DNA from: Prostheceraeus crozeri | Lineage: Eukaryota; Platyhelminthes; Polycladida; Euryleptidae | Direction of reading: 5' to 3' | DNA length: 64,000 bases | Assembly: GCA_907163375.1 (NCBI GenBank) | Contig: CAJQUW010000501.1 | Span: 7,501 to 71,500 of the forward strand | Shown: one piece after another, positions 51,601-56,935 of the stretch | Numbering within the stretch: the stretch's first letter is position 1 | How the letters are laid out: each line of letters begins with the position of its first letter | Notes under the pieces: generated by a model | Databases searched by the model: none | Told to the model about the DNA's origin: nothing | What the model saw: the letters and a program-made list of their open reading frames with translations, nothing else | Made by a program: the position numbers and the translations under genes

Positions 51601-51921
51601 AGACCTCTAGTGTGTGTGTGTATGTGTGTGTATGCATATTATGGCTTTTATGGCATGGATAGCCTGCACATAGTCACAAGATATGCCAAATCTAACATCT
51701 AAAGTAGCCATGATTCACATTCACTTTTTAGAGGAGTGAGAGCAAGAAGATATTACCTCTTGAGCTGTCATCACCAATTTCGACTTTCCGTTTTGAATCT
51801 TGTCGTGTCCATGTCATCTTTGGCCGAGGCTTTCCTGTTGCATTGCAATTGACACGAAGAGATTGTCCTTCTGTGATTGTTTCCACCAGAGCCGTTGATT
51901 TGCCAATAATTTTTGGTGGCG
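15846..51921 (-). CDS. Lachesin/IgLON-like Ig-superfamily cell-adhesion gene, five internal exons
   Basis: Five minus-strand exons (51757-51921, 50809-50937, 43144-43329, 31393-31533, 15846-15914) of 165, 129, 186, 141 and 69 bp join in one open frame of 230 residues. Every exon is a multiple of three and every junction is phase 1, the usual layout for Ig-domain exons. Donors are GTAAG or GTAATA. The first two exons make one Ig domain (C strand [17 protein letters not shown] strand [10 protein letters not shown]). The next two make a second ([13 protein letters not shown], then [17 protein letters not shown]). The junction LTLTVH-F-KPRVSF and the spacing match Ig2-Ig3 of lachesin, neurotrimin and DIP proteins, which are extracellular, usually GPI-anchored adhesion proteins of neurons and epithelia. 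Ig1, the signal peptide and the C-terminus are missing from what I can read. Introns reach 15.5 kb and are full of transposons. Family level is confident; the exact orthologue is not. Confidence 0.85.
16364..17118. mobile_element. TIR element family T, copy 2
   Basis: Left end CATAGAGTAAGTATATGTAG, followed by GTGGAGTGTCGACTCAA. The right end has the complement, GAGTTGACACTCCACCTAAT. The internal order follows copy 1 throughout, with small deletions near the left end. The two ends are about 30 bp long and well matched, so the boundaries are firmer here than in copy 1. Confidence 0.75.
17713..17818 (-). CDS. Candidate acidic exon, unassigned
   Basis: A 106-bp open stretch is bounded by ATATAG and GTAAGT on the minus strand. 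It reads [17 protein letters not shown] and then [18 protein letters not shown], a plausible acidic helical segment. It lies in the 15.5-kb intron between exons D and E. Its phases (2 in, 0 out) do not fit the phase-1 chain, so it is not a simple cassette of the Ig gene. It could be an exon of another transcript, a terminal exon using an alternative acceptor, or chance. Confidence 0.3.
18287..19803 (+). mobile_element. Penelope-like retroelement fragment arranged as a palindrome
   Basis: A right unit (18915-19803, plus strand) and an inverted left unit (18287-18818) are almost identical. The left unit lacks a block matching 19011-19382. About 98 bp of single-copy DNA separates them. The right unit encodes the linker and GIY-YIG part of a Penelope-like protein: [29 protein letters not shown], and [20 protein letters not shown] near the C-terminus. 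No RT is present. Penelope-like elements are known for 5'-truncated copies joined in inverted orientation, which fits. The reading frame is interrupted. The two arms differ at very few positions, so the structure is young or kept alike by gene conversion. Confidence 0.85.
19132..19584 (+). pseudogene. GIY-YIG endonuclease domain of a Penelope-like element
   Basis: A 150-residue open stretch opens with the linker [20 protein letters not shown]. It has Cys pairs (KCQLASC and ITCLKC), the nuclease signature AYIGST with R at [12 protein letters not shown], and the metal-site Glu within [12 protein letters not shown]. In Penelope-like elements this nuclease nicks target DNA for priming. The part preceding 19132 lies in another frame, so the unit is broken. 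The inverted left arm encodes the C-terminal part again (18515-18720, minus strand), differing at one residue (NIC for NIR). Confidence 0.85.
19804..21906. other. Unassigned intronic or intergenic DNA
   Basis: Nothing recognisable apart from poly-A/T tracts. The same applies to 11199-12979, 13713-14689, 17119-18286 (apart from the candidate exon), 22686-23849, 24141-25440, 27296-27718 and 30166-31392. Confidence 0.45.
21915..22677. mobile_element. Non-autonomous hAT element with an exact 8-bp target duplication
   Basis: The element starts CAGGGTTGGAACCG at 21915 and ends CGGTTCCAACCTTA at 22677. TCATTTAT flanks it exactly at 21907-21914 and 22678-22685, the 8-bp duplication expected of hAT. 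Both ends are GC-rich with repeated GCCGGC and GACCGGC motifs, unlike the AT-rich middle. An internal motif ATTTTGAAGACCGG also occurs near the right end of 730-1889. There is no transposase, so it must have been moved by a hAT enzyme encoded elsewhere. Confidence 0.85.
23850..24140 (-). mobile_element. LINE ORF2 C-terminal fragment
   Basis: One minus-strand frame reads [20 protein letters not shown] followed by [13 protein letters not shown]. This matches the W-x-x-LNRLRTG-GR-x-x-x-x-KWG-x-x-S-x-x-C tail common in animal LINE ORF2 proteins. The segment is markedly richer in GC than its surroundings. Neighbouring frames carry further pieces, so there are several shifts. Limits on both sides are uncertain. 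Confidence 0.55.
25441..26525. mobile_element. Foldback element with arms of about 200-330 bp
   Basis: The left arm (25441-25640, with a further match at 25764-25780) and the right arm (26325-26525, 26290-26305) are inverted copies. They share ACGACAATTCTTAA near the outer ends, then a CAAATGG/CCATTTG block, AGATCCATGCACTTT and CTGCTTACAAAAA. The outer ends read ACCCAACATC and GATGTTGGGT. The central part is unrelated to other repeats here. Confidence 0.65.
26605..27295. mobile_element. Foldback element, copy 2 (diverged)
   Basis: Left arm features (TTTCTGCAATGAACAAGGCC, then a GTCTGCCGAGTTCTA motif) and right arm features (AGAACTCGGCAGACGCGG, GTGAAAGCCTCATTTT) appear in inverted order around a loop like that of copy 1, in the same orientation. 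Terminal bases are too diverged to set exact ends or a duplication. The 131-residue open frame across its right half is a by-product of the repeat. Confidence 0.7.
27719..28178. mobile_element. MITE made of GGAGACGTCTCC palindromes
   Basis: Left end GGCTGGTTCATACTTCCTCC; the right end is the complement of AGTCGGTTTATACTTCCTCC. Between them TACGGAGAC or its complement occurs about ten times, several as the perfect palindrome GGAGACGTCTCC. Ends of the form GGC.GGTTCATACT resemble Harbinger-type TIRs, but a target duplication is not clear. No gene. Confidence 0.72.
28185..28385 (+). pseudogene. Mariner-like transposase C-terminal fragment
   Basis: The frame reads [20 protein letters not shown] and then [20 protein letters not shown], ending GGHIEHF and a stop. 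It matches the DFFLWGYVK ... ITPEML..VW.EFDYR.D...GGHIEHF end of the same transposase type as at 56 kb, but is a different copy. The palindrome-rich MITE at 27719-28178 ends a few bases upstream, so that MITE may have inserted into this gene. Confidence 0.75.
28612..30165. repeat. Inverted repeat pair, arms about 150 bp, around the 29-kb element
   Basis: 28612-28770 and the complement of 30010-30165 share CACACTGGCCACGCTGCCTC (one or two changes), the stretch around AACATAAAATTG, and TGTCACGCCACAAGTC. The right arm is followed inwards by another cluster of CTTGTGGCTTATGGCTTG-like repeats. Either a composite of two related elements in opposite orientation or one 1.55-kb element. Confidence 0.65.
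29030..29465. mobile_element. Short TAAGTCATAAG-ended element
   Basis: The left side has GCCATAAGTCAAAACCATAA and the right CTTATGACTTATGACTTACG. Just inside, AATCCTTGGC on the left and AATTAGAAAA...TCTTCTTCTAC...GATCTGTCATGAGAAA on the right match the ends of the 35.69-37.57 kb element. It therefore looks like a small internal-deletion derivative. No coding sequence. Confidence 0.6.
31393..31533 (-). CDS. Ig-like gene exon D: second half of the second Ig domain
   Basis: Acceptor TTTCTTTCAG, donor GTAAGT. It encodes [20 protein letters not shown] followed by [20 protein letters not shown] and AFANLY. The D-x-G-x-Y-x-C F-strand signature and the G-strand EARAFANL are diagnostic for a V/I-set Ig domain and close to the end of lachesin Ig3. 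HNVT is a potential N-glycosylation site. Phase 1 in and out. Confidence 0.87.
31534..33289. other. Unassigned DNA in the 11.6-kb intron, with a pyrimidine-rich stretch
   Basis: An 87-residue frame at 31642-31905 (begins [20 protein letters not shown]) looks codon-like but matches no family I recognise. 32860-33060 is T/C-rich. 33842-34879 and 34996-35689 hold nothing recognisable. Confidence 0.4.
33290..34995. repeat. Direct repeat pair of about 115 bp
   Basis: 33290-33405 and 34880-34995 share ACTTACTGGTGAACGATTAA-like sequence, GTGCAGGTCCT.GTGGTA, TTCAAATAT.ATTCCGAA and a TTTTTCACAGATCA end, in the same orientation about 1.59 kb apart. The pair encloses the LINE tail and AT-rich DNA. It may be two copies of an interspersed repeat or the ends of a composite unit. 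Confidence 0.65.
33465..33760 (+). mobile_element. LINE ORF2 C-terminal fragment
   Basis: Within an open stretch the plus strand reads [20 protein letters not shown], then [20 protein letters not shown] and [20 protein letters not shown]. The LQKR..RII....P...L ... LF..V..N..HPL ... RT.RY.NSF order is the end of a Jockey/CR1-type ORF2. It lies between the two copies of a 115-bp direct repeat (33290 and 34880). Confidence 0.6.
35690..37570 (+). mobile_element. TAAGTCATAAG-ended element containing a Penelope-like RT fragment
   Basis: Clusters of ATAAGTCAAAAGCCATAAG (35695-35735) and ATGACTTATGGCTTG (37521-37535) bound the region in inverted orientation. Inside, 35803-36430 reads [20 protein letters not shown] and [20 protein letters not shown], the end of the RT domain of Penelope-like proteins, followed by weaker linker sequence with interruptions. 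The outer 70-100 bp on both sides matches 29.0-29.46 kb, which lacks the RT, so the RT may be a passenger or a nested insertion. 36.56-37.3 kb is richer in GC and unassigned. Confidence 0.55.
37610..37998. repeat. AACGGACGCTCG repeat block
   Basis: The 12-mer AACGGACGCTCG occurs at about 37611, 37772 and 37978, with TACGGACGCTCG at 37963, all in the same orientation. The last two are separated by only three bases. The motif is far richer in GC than its surroundings. No gene was recognised in the block. Confidence 0.75.
38935..40161. mobile_element. Foldback element, copy 3, with TAT duplication and a rearranged right arm
   Basis: It begins TAATTCGGCAGCCAG and ends GGCTGCCGGAATA, with TAT on both sides (38932-38934 and 40162-40164). 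The loop is in the opposite orientation to copy 1. The right half occurs twice: a partial copy at 39325-39514 and a full copy at 39840-40161, separated by about 320 bp of unrelated DNA (39515-39835). A second copy inserted into or recombined with the first is the simplest explanation. Confidence 0.78.
40165..43143. other. Unassigned DNA with a GC-richer block at 40.80-41.85 kb
   Basis: The block 40800-41850 is richer in GC and CpG than its flanks and carries short frames on both strands (78 and 81 residues) with no recognised motif. It may be an old unrecognised repeat. The rest is AT-rich. 37999-38931 is also unassigned. Confidence 0.4.
43144..43329 (-). CDS. Ig-like gene exon C: first half of a second Ig domain (Ig3-like)
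   Basis: Acceptor TTTCATCCAACAG, donor GTAAGT. The translation begins [20 protein letters not shown] and continues with [20 protein letters not shown], so the B-strand Cys is present. The position that normally holds the buried Trp is Phe (VHFEF). Two further Cys, in GRIC and EHIC, lie about 13 residues apart later in the exon and might form an extra disulfide or a free pair. The RIGQ and VESNPP motifs match the third Ig domain of lachesin-like proteins. Two long introns, 7.5 and 11.6 kb, flank the exon. Confidence 0.85.
43640..43897 (-). mobile_element. C-terminal end of the Harbinger-interrupted LINE
   Basis: Starting directly at the Harbinger left end, the minus strand reads [20 protein letters not shown] and [11 protein letters not shown], then, after one shift, [16 protein letters not shown] with a stop at 43705-43707. 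This is the RR...LH..LP...NSF.P signature that ends many CR1/Jockey-group ORF2 proteins. It fits the piece that ends at 48743, so the two were one element before the Harbinger insertion. Sequence below 43705 is probably 3' UTR; its limit is uncertain. Confidence 0.72.
44216..45950 (+). pseudogene. Harbinger transposase (HARBI1-like DDE nuclease), lightly damaged
   Basis: Exon 1 (44216-45141) and exon 2 (45641-45950) are separated by a 499-bp GT-AG intron containing a long TA tract. The frame opens [20 protein letters not shown], where ATT at 44216 stands where ATG is expected. It continues through [18 protein letters not shown] and an HTH-like region. DDE residues are visible: D in [11 protein letters not shown] in [10 protein letters not shown] in [11 protein letters not shown] single in-frame TGA at 44699-44701 replaces what is probably Trp before [12 protein letters not shown]. 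Exon 2 runs [19 protein letters not shown] to a TAA stop. The catalytic core is otherwise complete, about the usual 400 residues. HARBI1-type proteins cut and rejoin the TIRs in the nucleus with help from the MADF partner. Confidence 0.92.
45547..45628. repeat. (TA)n microsatellite in the Harbinger transposase intron
   Basis: About 40 uninterrupted TA units lie inside the 499-bp transposase intron, 12 bp before the acceptor TTTTTTCAG. Such a pure array is probably young and length-variable. The open frames across it (YIYIYI) have no meaning. Confidence 0.97.
46501..48288 (-). pseudogene. Harbinger accessory MADF/Myb-like DNA-binding protein, four exons
   Basis: Exon 1 (48016-48288) starts [17 protein letters not shown]. 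After an apparent one-base shift near 48215 it gives a MADF-type segment with [20 protein letters not shown] and [16 protein letters not shown]. Exon 2 (47359-47531) continues [20 protein letters not shown] with consistent phase. Exon 3 (47112-47237) reads [19 protein letters not shown]. Exon 4 (46501-46882) begins [20 protein letters not shown] and ends in a Gln/Pro/Asn-rich tail ([19 protein letters not shown]), with a one-base shift near 46740. All introns are GT-AG. In active Harbinger elements this protein binds the TIRs and brings the transposase to the nucleus. It is convergent with the transposase gene. The order of exons, not a database search, supports the call. Confidence 0.8.
48743..50010 (-). 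mobile_element. LINE (non-LTR retrotransposon) RT fragment, CR1/Jockey group, interrupted twice
   Basis: Minus-strand coding sequence shows RT blocks in order. First [13 protein letters not shown] residues near 49950-50010, then PISLLPIM and [20 protein letters not shown] with [18 protein letters not shown]. Next comes a decayed QGSILG block near 49270, then a C-terminal stretch with [20 protein letters not shown] and [11 protein letters not shown] ending at the Harbinger junction (48743). A 230-bp hairpin insert (49700-49929) splits the fingers region. The C-terminal tail of the same element continues at 43705-43897, on the other side of the Harbinger element. Several stops and shifts mark it as old. 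The family is judged from the C-terminal ending, which resembles the 55.4-kb LINE. Confidence 0.78.
49700..49929. mobile_element. 230-bp hairpin insert flanked by 12-bp direct repeats
   Basis: Two arms of about 73 bp (49700-49772 and 49825-49897) are near-perfect inverted copies, so the insert folds as a hairpin with a loop of about 50 bp. Exact 12-bp copies of AATATCGTTCAA flank it at 49688-49699 and 49930-49941. The host sequence is LINE coding DNA that continues on both sides, which shows that this is an insertion rather than a local inversion. The family is unknown. A 12-bp duplication is longer than usual for hAT or mariner. Confidence 0.7.
50809..50937 (-). CDS. Ig-like gene exon B: second half of the same Ig domain
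   Basis: Acceptor ATTTTCCAG, donor GTAAGT. It reads [20 protein letters not shown] and then [20 protein letters not shown], giving the L-x-I E strand and the G-x-Y-x-C F strand that close the domain opened by exon A. It ends VH plus one base. The split of one Ig domain over two exons separated by 0.8 kb is common in this family. Confidence 0.87.
51611..51637. repeat. (TG)n-like microsatellite
   Basis: A short run of TG units interrupted by TATG, inside the intron between Ig exons A and B. Confidence 0.9.
51757..51921 (-). CDS. Ig-like gene exon A: first half of an Ig domain (Ig2-like)
   Basis: The exon opens after an acceptor TTTATAG and closes at a GTAATA donor. It encodes 54 complete codons beginning [20 protein letters not shown], then the core [18 protein letters not shown] with the B-strand Cys and C-strand Trp. 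NAT is a potential N-glycosylation site. It ends EIGDDSSR with one base left over (phase 1), exactly what exon B needs. PPKI at the start is typical of the hinge between Ig1 and Ig2 in lachesin/IgLON proteins, which is why at least one upstream Ig exon is expected. Confidence 0.85.
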
Positions 51922-53026
51922 CTATAAAAGATTATAAAAAACGTTTTTGATAAATTTACGAAGTAGGACACAATGATATTTAGGTTTTGACATTTGATCA
52001 AAACAATACATGCACATCTGTAAAGTCATATAAGAGATAAGAGGTTGAAATAGAAATTCTATACACACAATCATTGACATCTTCCAAACACGACAGACTT
52101 CCTATACAGACGTACTTCTAAGGATTTGATACATCTTAGTAAATGTCATTCCTGAAATCTGATTATATGATAATCATTTATCAAAAATTGTACTGGAGAA
52201 ATTCGGATAAGTACATTTTCAGCATTGATTAACCTGCGTGCAGACAATTGAGAATAATTTGATGCTATCCATTATATAATGGAATGTACGAAATGCATTT
52301 TGGTAGCATCTGGTGAAATGACATCAATTCTTACCAAATACATTCCTTAATCACAATTACAATAATCTAATAAAAGCAATCTAATCTCCTGTCAAAAATA
52401 ATTGCTTCAAACAATTCCCTTGAAATCATTTTTGATAGGGTCTATAGATTTACAGAGCCAATAGATACAAAATTTTTGTAGCGAATATTTACAGATAATT
52501 GGCAGCGAAGCTCTGCTGTCTGTACCATGTTGAATTTATGGTGAGAATGACAGTTATTGCATCAATATAAGACATCAACAGCCTTGATTCCCCGACCGCA
52601 CTCGCTTGACCCAGGAATCGAATCGAAGTTCAGATTATAATTTGTTTCACAGGTCTGGAGGCATTAGGTATAAATTATTGAAAGCTGAGTATCGGAAAAC
52701 TATGCAATCTGTATATAGTCTTAAACCGACATATCGCTAACTATTAACTATGACCATAGAAATGCGACTTCTGGCACCTTAGGCTGCTCGTTCAGGCACC
52801 GATCGACATCAATGCCGATAGATCTTGAGAATAATCAAATTATTGAAACTTGCCGCATAGTTGCAAATACTTGCATTAAGGCGATGTTTTCTAAGTAATT
52901 TCATCAAAACGATCTTAAAGAGAAGTGATATTAACCGTGAATCTTTGCAAAGTACACTGACGAGGTATTGTCCTAGCCATTGTCAACCATTGGAAGCCGC
53001 CATCGATAGAGAACCGCTGTAATGAC

Positions 53027-53938
53027 TAGAGCCGGAACGATTAGCTAATGTTCAAAAATGTTGATTATAATTGAGATCATGATTAAAGTGTTCAAAAGTT
53101 TGATTATGATTATGATTGATTGAAGTGTTGAAGAATGTGATTGTGATTAAGGCGGCCTTAGGCTTGATTATGATTATGATTGATCAAGGTGTTCAAAACT
53201 GCGACTATGATCAATGTAGTCAGACCCATAATCATGAACGCTGGATGGGTTGAATATGATGTTTATTATGACTTTATGACACTTTGTTGATTCAATGTAA
53301 ATTTTAGTGAGGTTAATTAAGTAATAATTTGAATCGTCATGAAAATGCTTAATACTGTGCACTGGTGCTTAGTACTCTGCAATACTGTGGTTTATTTAAA
53401 CTCATCTCCTTGTTCGATTAATAAGCTTGTTGAATTAGTATTGCTGTTATTATTCGATTTTGTCAGCGACATCATAGTGTAAAAATTGACAAAAATATTG
53501 AATCCAGTGGTCAATTGAGCATGTTTTGATTATCTAAGGTAGGCCCTACACATAGAGAGAAAACATCAGCGGGAAGATATTCCATGACGAGGCGTGAACG
53601 CATGTTCATGACCATGCATCAACAACTGGCACTCTCGACGACATCGTTTACTTTCCGTCCTAATGTATACGTAAGTACCACAGTCAAGCTGTCACTCTGC
53701 CATTGGCAACCGAGTTCTGATCTCAACTGATGTTCGGATGACTAAAATTGAATTTAATCAAATTTGCTGATTAATTGGCGTGATTTTGATTATGATTAAT
53801 GATTGACTAAATTTCCAAAACCTTGATTATGATTGAACTAAATTTCAATGACGTGATTATGATCATGATTATAATTAGCCTCAAAAAGTTAATTGATTAA
53901 GATTTTGATTGATTAAATGATTGATTAATCCAGCTCTG
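53027..53938. mobile_element. Non-autonomous hAT element built on GATTATGATTATGATT repeats, exact 8-bp duplication
   Basis: The left end is TAGAGCCGGAACGATTA and the right end ATTGATTAATCCAGCTCTG. GTAATGAC flanks both sides exactly (53019-53026 and 53939-53946). Both subterminal regions (53060-53220, 53720-53930) hold many degenerate copies of TTGATTATGATTATGATT, plausibly transposase binding sites. The middle has no transposase. Size 912 bp. Confidence 0.82.
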
Positions 53939-55204
53939 GTAATGACAACGCATACCCACGACGCAATTTTATTGTTTTTACATGTCCCTTCTATTACTTT
54001 AATAAAATTGCTTATATTTAATATAAATATGAATATAAAATAATATTAATTGTTTTATGCATTTATTATACATTTTTTTCTATCAAATCGCTTTTAAAGC
54101 ATCCGATTTCTATGGCCATATCTATTTCATAGTCACATTTTATCCAGACATCGTATTGGCCAATGCAGGGTAGGATTAACTGTAACAATAGCAGTCCAAG
54201 TACATGATGAATGAAATTCTTGCTTTCTGTGAATCAATGGATTCAATCTGTGCGTTTTTTATATAAAACAATTAAATTGTAGGCAAATACTTGTATATGA
54301 TAACTCCTAATCTACGTATTAATCATTGGCGACGCAATGGGCTTAATCGTCTGATGTCGGCTTCTTAAAAAAACCGCTTTTGTAGCCGCTCAGATAAAAA
54401 AGTTCGCAAAGTAGACTGCTATTTATAAAATGCTGTAGTTGTTTTTTTGCGTTGTAGCTTCAGAGATTGTGAGGATGCGTGCTTTTTGAGTGGTTAATTC
54501 TCATGCTCGGAAATAAACGTAGAATGCCTGTTTGTCTTCAAATCTTTGTAAATAAGTCCCTGATAAACCTTTCTGAGGGTCAAGGAGGTAAAGAATCTGA
54601 TCAGAGACACTATCGGAAGCACCTCGGTAGCAGTATTGTACACATTTTGTCTCTCAACTTTGCTCTTAGCTATCTTCATGTACAATTTTACATAGCACAT
54701 ATTATTTGCAATTGTACAGATACAACTACACACATCTTCAATACTCGTTCATGTAAACTTCATGTTCATATTTAAATAAGATTCTAATTCAAATTCGAGT
54801 TCTAGCTCTATTATAAGCACATCATCACAAGGCCATCACTAAAATGAATAGGGTGAACACAAAAGAATATCTCAACTTTAAGTAATTATTGTGGCAAGAC
54901 AGAGCAACGTACGAGTTTTGGATATATACCATTTGAAAGATGACGCTTTGAAGTTTATTTACAATTATTACATTAGTATATTTATTATCCATACATTCAT
55001 TGGCTATATATTTTAAAGATTCTCCAGCTTCAACAGGTCGTAAATAACAAGTGCAGTTTTAATCAGTTTGATTCCATATCACTGGGTTTCCATACTGGCA
55101 AATAACTTCATCGAGTAATATCTATTTTTCCACAGCACAAATGAAATCTTGAATCATAAATGACTCTTATAAGCGATTTTAAACAAAACAGTACGTCATT
55201 TTTC

Positions 55205-56935
55205 GTTGCTTGCAGTGATTTGCAGCTTCATCCTTGAGCAAACTGAGCGGCACGAATCTTTTACCTCGAAGTTTGTATTCTGCGATGAAGCAGTATTCCA
55301 TATTGATGGAAAGGTTAATAAACACAGCGTACATAGTAGTAGTAGTAATTTATTTATTCAAGAATTGGAAATCAAACTTTACAAGGGAAAGGTACGTAGT
55401 ACTTTAGAAATGAGAGTTATTACATGTAAAGACAGCGAGTAAAGTTAAAGTGAGTCGTTGTACCATTTTGTGAGTAAGGGAACAAAAGAATTCGCGCGTC
55501 TTTCAGATCTGATTTGGCATTGCATGAGATGGTGAGAATACTTCAAGGTATCAGGGAAAAGATGGTTGATAAAGTTATCGCCTTGTTTGATATTCTGGAA
55601 GGTTTTCATTGCTTTTGTAAATCTTCTGCTTGCGATGGTCGGAAAGTTGCGGCAATCACACTGTTGGCCACAAATCATCCTGTGAGCTCTTTTATTTATT
55701 CTTTCGCATTTTTGGCTATTTTTCCTATTTAGCCCAGTGAAAATTTCGCTGTTGTATTCAAGAAGACTGCGTATACAACACTGATACACCTGGATGAGTT
55801 CGTGTTTTGGCAGAAGTGGTCTGAGCTGTCGTATGATGAAAAGTCGGCTGCTGACTCTCTTGCATATGTCGTTAATATGATCGTCCCATTTAAGATTTTG
55901 ATGAATAGTGACTCCGAGAAATCGAATGGATGAACAGCCGTGCGGAAATGGAGATGCTGTTGGTGGATTCTTTTTGCCGAACGTTATAACCTTAGTTTTC
56001 TCTGAGTTGAGCTCTAAGCCATGAGAGGAACACCAAGAGTTCAAGTGTTTCAGTTCCGATTGAAACATCTCGTAGCAATCGTCTGAGCTGGTAAAAGGAC
56101 AAAGAACTAGAACGTCGTCTGCGAATTTCAGAACAAGCGAATTGTGGTGGTGTGCAGTAATCGAACCAATGTGCGCGGCGAACAAGTAGGGTCCGAGCAC
56201 CGAACCTTGTGGGACGCCGGACGAAACAATTGATACAGTACTTAGATGCTTACTTTTCAAGACTACACGCTGCCTTCGACATATGTGGTACAATGAGAAT
56301 CTCCACAAATCTGTTGAACTTGAAAGAGACTCTCCTGACGTGAATGTGTTCTGTGCAGTCACCGAGTCAATGGATTTTGGTCCTTTCTTTTTTTGAAGAA
56401 ACTACTGTCACATGACCTTCATACCAGGCAATGCTTGCAAGCTGGTTGTTGCCCTCAATTGGAAGCAAGACGGGCCAACGCCTCATTGGCATCTATCGGT
56501 CCGGCGGTACTTGAATGAGAAATGTTCCCAACGATGGATTGAACGTCATTCATCTGCAGACAAATCCCTTCACCCTTGGTCACCGCAAAGCTCAGATTTA
56601 AACCCCCCTTGCAATTTTTCTACTTTTGGTTTATGTGGAAAATGCAGTCTATTTATCACCTCTTCCAGCAGATTTAGAAGAACTCAAATCCCGAGTAGCA
56701 ACATTCATCCGGTCAGTGACTTCAGAAATTCTGCAAAGTTTGTGGGATGAGTTTGATTATCGAATGGACGTTGTTCGCGCTACTCAAGGCGGTCATATTG
56801 AGAACTTCGTCACTTTGTTAAGAAAGCAGATGGCTTATATTGTAAATATATCGCTTTATCAAATAAGTTTAAATGGGAAACGGAAAAAACACGAAAATGA
56901 AGTATCAATTTTTATTCATAATAGAGAGACATGAT
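55205..56935 (+). pseudogene. Mariner-like (IS630/Tc1/mariner) transposase split by a LINE
   Basis: Left of the LINE, the plus strand reads KFVFCDEAVFHIDGKVNKHS, with the first or second catalytic D in DEA. Right of it come GPFFFEETTVT-like residues, QDGPTPHWHLSVRRYLNE, HPWSPQSSDLNPP and VYLSPLPADLEELKSRV, then VTSEILQSLWDEFDYRMDVV and TQGGHIENF. This is the DEAxFH ... DGAPPHW ... W-P-RSPDLTP ... HIENL order of a mariner-like transposase widespread in animals. About 25-30 residues expected at the junction are missing, suggesting loss of target DNA at or after LINE insertion. There are several shifts and stops. The N-terminus was not found and no TIRs could be matched. Confidence 0.82.
55335..56383 (-). 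mobile_element. 5'-truncated LINE (CR1/Jockey group) with an open RT frame, nested in a mariner-like element
   Basis: An intact 305-residue frame (55445-56362) holds RT blocks SSGVPQGSVLGPYLF and LKFADDVLVL (the catalytic DD), ELNSEKTKVITFG, and SIRFLGVTIHQNLKWDDHIN. It ends in the C-terminal tail CIRSLLEYNSEIFTGLNRKN ... RANSFVPLLTKWYNDSL. The 5' part (endonuclease and RT fingers) is absent, the usual LINE truncation. The 3' UTR is short and ends in a (TAC)n-like tail at about 55337-55352. Transposase coding sequence of a mariner-like element lies on both sides. The open frame over 900 bp makes this the youngest LINE in the window. Confidence 0.9.

Noticed and set aside
52590-52650. TTCGATTCC-like box on the minus strand, tRNA or SINE candidate
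   Set aside because: No matching A box at the proper distance and no cloverleaf could be drawn.
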